A stretch of 17,363 nt of DNA from SCQX01 sp035720945 (GTDB lineage: Bacteria; Pseudomonadota; Gammaproteobacteria; Burkholderiales; Burkholderiaceae_B): the NCBI GenBank assembly GCA_035720945.1, contig DASTNK010000185.1, positions 1 through 17,363 of the forward strand, read 5' to 3'. Shown in pieces: positions 13,630 to 17,363 of this stretch. Every line of letters starts with the position of its first letter. Position 1 is the stretch's first letter. A program made the position numbers and the translations under genes. The notes under the pieces are model-generated. The model was not told where the DNA came from, made no database searches, and was given only the letters and a program-made list of their open reading frames with translations.

Positions 13630-15522
13630 ATGCCGCAATACCGTTCCCGCACCTCGACCCACGGACGCAACATGGCTGGCGCCCGCGCGCTCTGGCGCGC
13701 CACCGGCATGACAGATGGCGATTTCGACAAGCCCATCATCGCCGTGGTCAACTCGTTCACCCAGTTCGTGCCGGGTCATGTGCACTTGAAAGACCTGGGG
13801 CAGCTCGTGGCGCGCCAGATCGAAGCCGCCGGCGGCGTCGCCAAGGAATTCAACACCATCGCCATCGACGACGGCATCGCCATGGGGCACGGTGGCATGC
13901 TGTATTCGCTGCCCTCGCGCGAACTGATCGCCGATTCGGTCGAATACATGGTCAATGGCCACTGCGCCGACGCCATGGTGTGCATCTCGAATTGCGACAA
14001 GATCACCCCGGGGATGCTGATGGCCGCCATGCGCCTGAACATTCCCACCGTATTCGTCTCGGGCGGGCCAATGGAGGCGGGCAAGGTCATTGCCGCCAGT
14101 GATGGCAAGGTGGTGATGAAGCTCGACCTCATCGACGCCATGATCCAGGCGGCGGACCCCAACGTGTCCGATGAGCAGGCGGCCGAAGTCGAGCGCAGCG
14201 CCTGCCCCACCTGTGGTTCGTGCTCGGGCATGTTCACCGCCAACTCCATGAATTGCCTGGCCGAGGCCCTGGGTCTGGCACTGCCGGGCAACGGCTCGTT
14301 GTTGGCCACGCATGCCCGCCGTAAAGGCTTGTTCGAGCGCGCGGGGCAGCTTATCGTCGCGCTGTGCAAGCGCTATTACGAACATGATGATGTGTCGGTC
14401 CTGCCGCGCAGTATCGCGACCCACCAGGCGTTCGAAAACGCCATGATGCTCGACGTCGCCATGGGCGGTTCCACCAACACGGTGCTGCATCTGCTGGCGG
14501 CGGCCCAGGAAGCCGAGGTGGCGTTCACCATGGCCGACATCGACCGCATCTCGCGCCGCGTGCCATGCCTGAGCAAGGTCGCGCCGGCCACCAACAAGTA
14601 CCACATGGAAGACGTGCATCGCGCCGGTGGCGTGATCGGCATTCTGGGTGAACTGGCGCGCGCCGGGCTGCTCAATCTGGATGTGGGCAATGTCCACAGC
14701 GGCACGTTGCGCCAAGCCATCCATGCCTGGGACGTCAACAGCGGGCACGCGACACCTGAGGTCCAGGATTTCTACAAGGCCGCCCCGGGCGGTGTGCGCA
14801 CCACCGAGGCGTTCAGCCAGAATCGCCATTACGACAGTCTGGACGTTGACCGCGAACACGGCTGCATCCGCGACAAGGCCCACGCTTATTCTCAGGATGG
14901 CGGGCTGGCGGTGCTGTATGGCAATCTCGCGCTCAATGGCTGTATCGTCAAGACCGCCGGGGTGGATGACAGCATTTTGGTCTTCAAGGGGCGCGCCCGC
15001 GTGTACGAGAGCCAGGAGGCGTCGGTGGGCGGCATTCTGGGCGGCGCGGTGCAGGCCGGCGACGTGGTCGTCATCCGCTACGAGGGCCCCAAGGGCGGGC
15101 CCGGCATGCAGGAAATGCTCTACCCAACGTCCTACCTGAAATCCATGGGGCTGGGCAAGGGCACCGCCTTGCTGACCGACGGCCGGTTCTCTGGCGGTTC
15201 GTCAGGGTTGGTTCTGGGCCACGCCTCGCCCGAAGCCGCGGAGGGCGGCAATATCGGCTTGGTGCGGGATGGTGACACCATCGAAATCGACATCCCCGGC
15301 CGTACCATCCACCTTGCGATCAGCGACGAGGAATTGCAGGCGCGACGCGACGAAATGGATGCGCGCGGCGACCAGGCGTGGCAGCCAGTGAACCGCGAAC
15401 GCCAGGTATCGCAGGCTCTGCGGGCCTACGCGGCGCTGGCCACGTCCGCCGATCGTGGTGCTGTGCGCGATGTGTCGCAACTGACGCGCGCGAAGAAGCC
15501 ATCGTGGGTCGAGGCCGACTGA
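13630..15522 (+). CDS. ilvD: Dihydroxy-acid dehydratase, E. coli IlvD type
   Basis: This enzyme dehydrates 2,3-dihydroxy-isovalerate and 2,3-dihydroxy-3-methylvalerate to the keto acids of valine/leucine and isoleucine synthesis, in the cytosol with an Fe-S cluster. The 630-residue protein follows E. coli IlvD (616) almost throughout: Met-Pro-x-Tyr-Arg-Ser start, Thr-His-Gly-Arg-Asn-Met-Ala-Gly-Ala-Arg (10-19), Cys-Ile-Ser-Asn-Cys-Asp-Lys-Ile-Thr-Pro-Gly-Met (118-129; Cys122, Lys124), Cys-Pro-Thr-Cys-Gly-Ser-Cys-Ser-Gly-Met (192-201), and Asp-Gly-Arg-Phe-Ser-Gly-Gly near the C-terminus. At the place where the [2Fe-2S] type has its first cysteine it has Asn-Ser-Phe-Thr-Gln (41-45), as in the oxygen-labile E. 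coli enzyme. ATG at 13630 matches the family start; the ribosome site is weak (CAGAGA). A second, different dehydratase follows 153 bases downstream. Confidence 0.96.
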   Translation: MPQYRSRTSTHGRNMAGARALWRATGMTDGDFDKPIIAVVNSFTQFVPGHVHLKDLGQLVARQIEAAGGVAKEFNTIAIDDGIAMGHGGMLYSLPSRELIADSVEYMVNGHCADAMVCISNCDKITPGMLMAAMRLNIPTVFVSGGPMEAGKVIAASDGKVVMKLDLIDAMIQAADPNVSDEQAAEVERSACPTCGSCSGMFTANSMNCLAEALGLALPGNGSLLATHARRKGLFERAGQLIVALCKRYYEHDDVSVLPRSIATHQAFENAMMLDVAMGGSTNTVLHLLAAAQEAEVAFTMADIDRISRRVPCLSKVAPATNKYHMEDVHRAGGVIGILGELARAGLLNLDVGNVHSGTLRQAIHAWDVNSGHATPEVQDFYKAAPGGVRTTEAFSQNRHYDSLDVDREHGCIRDKAHAYSQDGGLAVLYGNLALNGCIVKTAGVDDSILVFKGRARVYESQEASVGGILGGAVQAGDVVVIRYEGPKGGPGMQEMLYPTSYLKSMGLGKGTALLTDGRFSGGSSGLVLGHASPEAAEGGNIGLVRDGDTIEIDIPGRTIHLAISDEELQARRDEMDARGDQAWQPVNRERQVSQALRAYAALATSADRGAVRDVSQLTRAKKPSWVEAD

Positions 15523-15525
15523 TCG

Positions 15526-15558
15526 CCCCGCGCGGGGTTGCCCCTGCTGTGGGCAGGG
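15526..15558 (+). other. Palindromes between the two dehydratase genes
   Basis: Three bases after the ilvD stop lies the perfect 12-bp palindrome CCCCGCGCGGGG (15526-15537), followed by CCCTGC (15542-15547) pairing with GCAGGG (15553-15558) over a five-base loop. There is no T-run. This could be a weak terminator or a processing site separating the two transcripts. The other 117 bases up to the next ATG show only the ribosome site. Confidence 0.35.
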
Positions 15559-15675
15559 TTCGGCCTCGTTGCTCGCCAGCAGTGGATGTACACTTGTTCG
15601 GGTAGCGCCGACCGGCGGCTCATCCCGCCGGCCCTGGCGACTTGTTCCTGACACGTTGCTTCCCGGAGGTTAAGC

Positions 15676-17361
15676 ATGAGCTCGCCGAAACGCCTGCGTT
15701 CCGCACACATCACCCAGGGCGTGGAGCGTGCCCCCAATCGCTCCATGTACTACGCGCTGGGCTACACAGAATCTGATTTCTCCAAGCCCATGGTAGGTAT
15801 CGCCAACGGGCAAAGCACCATCACCCCCTGCAACAGCGGCCTGCAGCCGTTGGCCGATGCCGCCGCCCAGGCGGTCAAGAAGGCTGGCGGCAATCCGCAG
15901 ATGTTCGGCACCCCCACGATCTCCGATGGCATGGCCATGGGCACCGAGGGCATGAAGTATTCGCTGATCTCGCGCGAGGTGATTTCCGATTGTGTGGAAA
16001 CCTGTGTGCAGGGCCAATGGATGGACGGCGTCCTGGTCATAGGTGGCTGCGACAAGAACATGCCCGGCGGCATGATGGGCATGCTCCGTGCCAATGTGCC
16101 CGCCATCTATGTCTACGGCGGGACCATCCTGCCGGGGCACTACAAGGGCCAGGACCTGAACATTGTCAGCGTGTTCGAAGCCGTGGGCGAGAACGCGGCG
16201 GGGCGCATGTCGGCCGAAGACCTCCGCCAGATCGAACTGCACGCCATCCCCTGCAGCGGCTCGTGCGGCGGCATGTACACGGCCAACACGATGAGCTCGT
16301 CGTTCGAGGCCCTGGGCATGAGCCTGCCGTATTCCTCGACCATGGCCAATGTGCACGAGGAAAAACTGGCGTCGGCGGCGGAATCGGCCCGGGTGCTGCT
16401 GCGCGCCATCGAACTCGATCTCAAGCCGCGCGACATCGTCACGCGCGCGTCCCTCGAGAATGCCGTCAGCGTGGTCATGGCCACGGGCGGCTCCACCAAT
16501 GCCGTGCTGCATCTGCTCGCCATCGCCCATGCCGCGGGGGTCGAGTGGACCATAGACGATTTTGAGCGTGTGCGCCGTAAAGTGCCGGTGCTTTGCGACC
16601 TGAAACCCAGCGGCAAGTATCTGGTGGTCGACTTCCACAAGGCGGGCGGCATTCCCCAGGTGATGAAGCTGTTGCTCAACGCCGGGTTGCTCAACGGCGA
16701 CTGCATGACCATCACCGGCCAGACCATTGCTGAAACATTGCGCGACGTGCCGGATGTGCCGTCCAAGGATCAAGACGTCATCCACACGGTGGATGACCCC
16801 ATGTATGCCCAGGGCCACCTGGCCATCCTCAAGGGCAATCTGGCCACCGAGGGCGCGGTGGCCAAGATCACCGGTCTCAAGAACCCCGTCATGACGGGGC
16901 CGGCCCGCGTGTTCGACGACGAGCAATCAGCCCTGAAGGCCATCCTCGATGGCCGCGTCAAGGCGGGCGACGTCATGGTGCTGCGCTACCTGGGGCCGCG
17001 CGGCGGTCCCGGCATGCCGGAAATGCTGGCGCCCACCAGCGCCCTGATCGGTGCCGGGCTGGGCGATTCGGTCGGGCTCATCACCGATGGCCGGTTCTCG
17101 GGCGGTACCTGGGGCATGGTGGTGGGGCATGTGTCGCCCGAGGCGGCTGTGGGCGGCGGCATTGCCCTGGTGAAAGAGGGCGATTCCATCACCATCGACG
17201 CGCACCAGCACCTGTTGCAGCTCAATGTGGCGGAAGACGAACTGGCTTCCAGGCGCAAACAATGGCAGGCGCCCAAGCCCCGCTATATGCGTGGTGTACA
17301 GGCCAAGTTCGCGTTCAACTGCTCGAATGCGAGTACAGGGGCGGTGCTGGATAATTTCTAG
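15676..17361 (+). CDS. ilvD: Dihydroxy-acid dehydratase, [2Fe-2S] three-cysteine type
   Basis: This is a second IlvD/Edd-family dehydratase, 561 residues and complete. It shows the three-cysteine pattern of the plant and mycobacterial [2Fe-2S] enzymes: Pro-Cys-Asn-Ser-Gly (Cys52), Gly-Gly-Cys-Asp-Lys-Asn-Met-Pro-Gly (Cys125, Lys127), and Cys-Ser-Gly-Ser-Cys-Gly-Gly-Met-Tyr-Thr-Ala-Asn-Thr-Met (193-206, Cys197), with Asp-Gly-Arg-Phe-Ser-Gly-Gly at the C-terminal active site. Such enzymes resist oxygen better than the E. coli type. The start is well supported: GGAGG (15665-15669) lies six bases before ATG 15676. It is clearly paralogous to the upstream gene but only distantly similar, so the pair is not a recent duplication. 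Sugar-acid dehydratases of the same family are an alternative, but the motifs resemble true dihydroxy-acid dehydratases. Confidence 0.92.
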   Translation: MSSPKRLRSAHITQGVERAPNRSMYYALGYTESDFSKPMVGIANGQSTITPCNSGLQPLADAAAQAVKKAGGNPQMFGTPTISDGMAMGTEGMKYSLISREVISDCVETCVQGQWMDGVLVIGGCDKNMPGGMMGMLRANVPAIYVYGGTILPGHYKGQDLNIVSVFEAVGENAAGRMSAEDLRQIELHAIPCSGSCGGMYTANTMSSSFEALGMSLPYSSTMANVHEEKLASAAESARVLLRAIELDLKPRDIVTRASLENAVSVVMATGGSTNAVLHLLAIAHAAGVEWTIDDFERVRRKVPVLCDLKPSGKYLVVDFHKAGGIPQVMKLLLNAGLLNGDCMTITGQTIAETLRDVPDVPSKDQDVIHTVDDPMYAQGHLAILKGNLATEGAVAKITGLKNPVMTGPARVFDDEQSALKAILDGRVKAGDVMVLRYLGPRGGPGMPEMLAPTSALIGAGLGDSVGLITDGRFSGGTWGMVVGHVSPEAAVGGGIALVKEGDSITIDAHQHLLQLNVAEDELASRRKQWQAPKPRYMRGVQAKFAFNCSNASTGAVLDNF

Positions 17362-17363
17362 CG

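Noticed and set aside
13360..14883. 507-codon open frame on the minus strand opposite ilvD
   Set aside because: It is a GC-driven mirror of the ilvD reading frame: no family similarity, no ribosome site, rich in His/Arg/Gly as typical for antisense frames.
15670..16926. 418-codon minus-strand open frame opposite the second dehydratase
   Set aside because: Antisense of a highly conserved coding sequence with an excellent ribosome site on the plus strand.

Overview
The window looks like chromosome of a high-GC betaproteobacterium, most likely Burkholderiales/Alcaligenaceae (Bordetella/Achromobacter-like). This placement is an inference from the high GC content, the codon use and the familiar look of the ppc, ilvD, maiA and TauE/SafE proteins; no rRNA or other marker is present. 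Nothing looks like a phage, plasmid, transposon or CRISPR array.

Left part (1-1.8 kb): the 3' end of a DUF1993 gene, maiA (maleylacetoacetate isomerase) on the minus strand with a GTG start, and a YbaK/ProX-type tRNA-editing deacylase on the plus strand.

Central part (1.8-8.3 kb): the most interesting region, a plus-strand gene run that reads as one transcription unit. It starts with a good promoter (TTGTCT-17-TATAAA) and an operator-like repeat, followed by a leader of about 190 nt with GC hairpins. The genes are an aromatic-acid-type MFS transporter (TTG start), a PyrK-like flavin/[2Fe-2S] electron-transfer subunit, a class 1B PyrD, an M20-family Zn-dependent N-carbamoyl-amino-acid hydrolase, an orotate phosphoribosyltransferase, and an XRE-type regulator. 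The combination is best explained as an orotate/dihydroorotate uptake and utilisation module: import, then either salvage to OMP (PyrE) or NADH-driven reduction to dihydroorotate, ring opening by a dihydroorotase not in this window, and hydrolysis of N-carbamoyl-L-aspartate to aspartate, ammonia and CO2. The chemistry is a hypothesis; the individual families are clear.

Middle-right (8.3-10.3 kb): a strong 5'-UTR hairpin and a small acidic protein of unknown function, a TauE/SafE-type permease on the minus strand, an AT-rich divergent promoter region, and a secreted PsiF-repeat protein made of two near-identical 28-residue repeats.

Right part (10.3-17.4 kb): phosphoenolpyruvate carboxylase (ppc) on the minus strand, whose last codons form a hairpin shared with the convergent psiF gene. 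Beyond it are two different dihydroxy-acid dehydratase genes in tandem: an E. coli-type IlvD and a paralogue with the three-cysteine pattern of the oxygen-tolerant [2Fe-2S] type. Ppc supplies oxaloacetate (hence aspartate), and the dehydratases belong to branched-chain amino acid synthesis.
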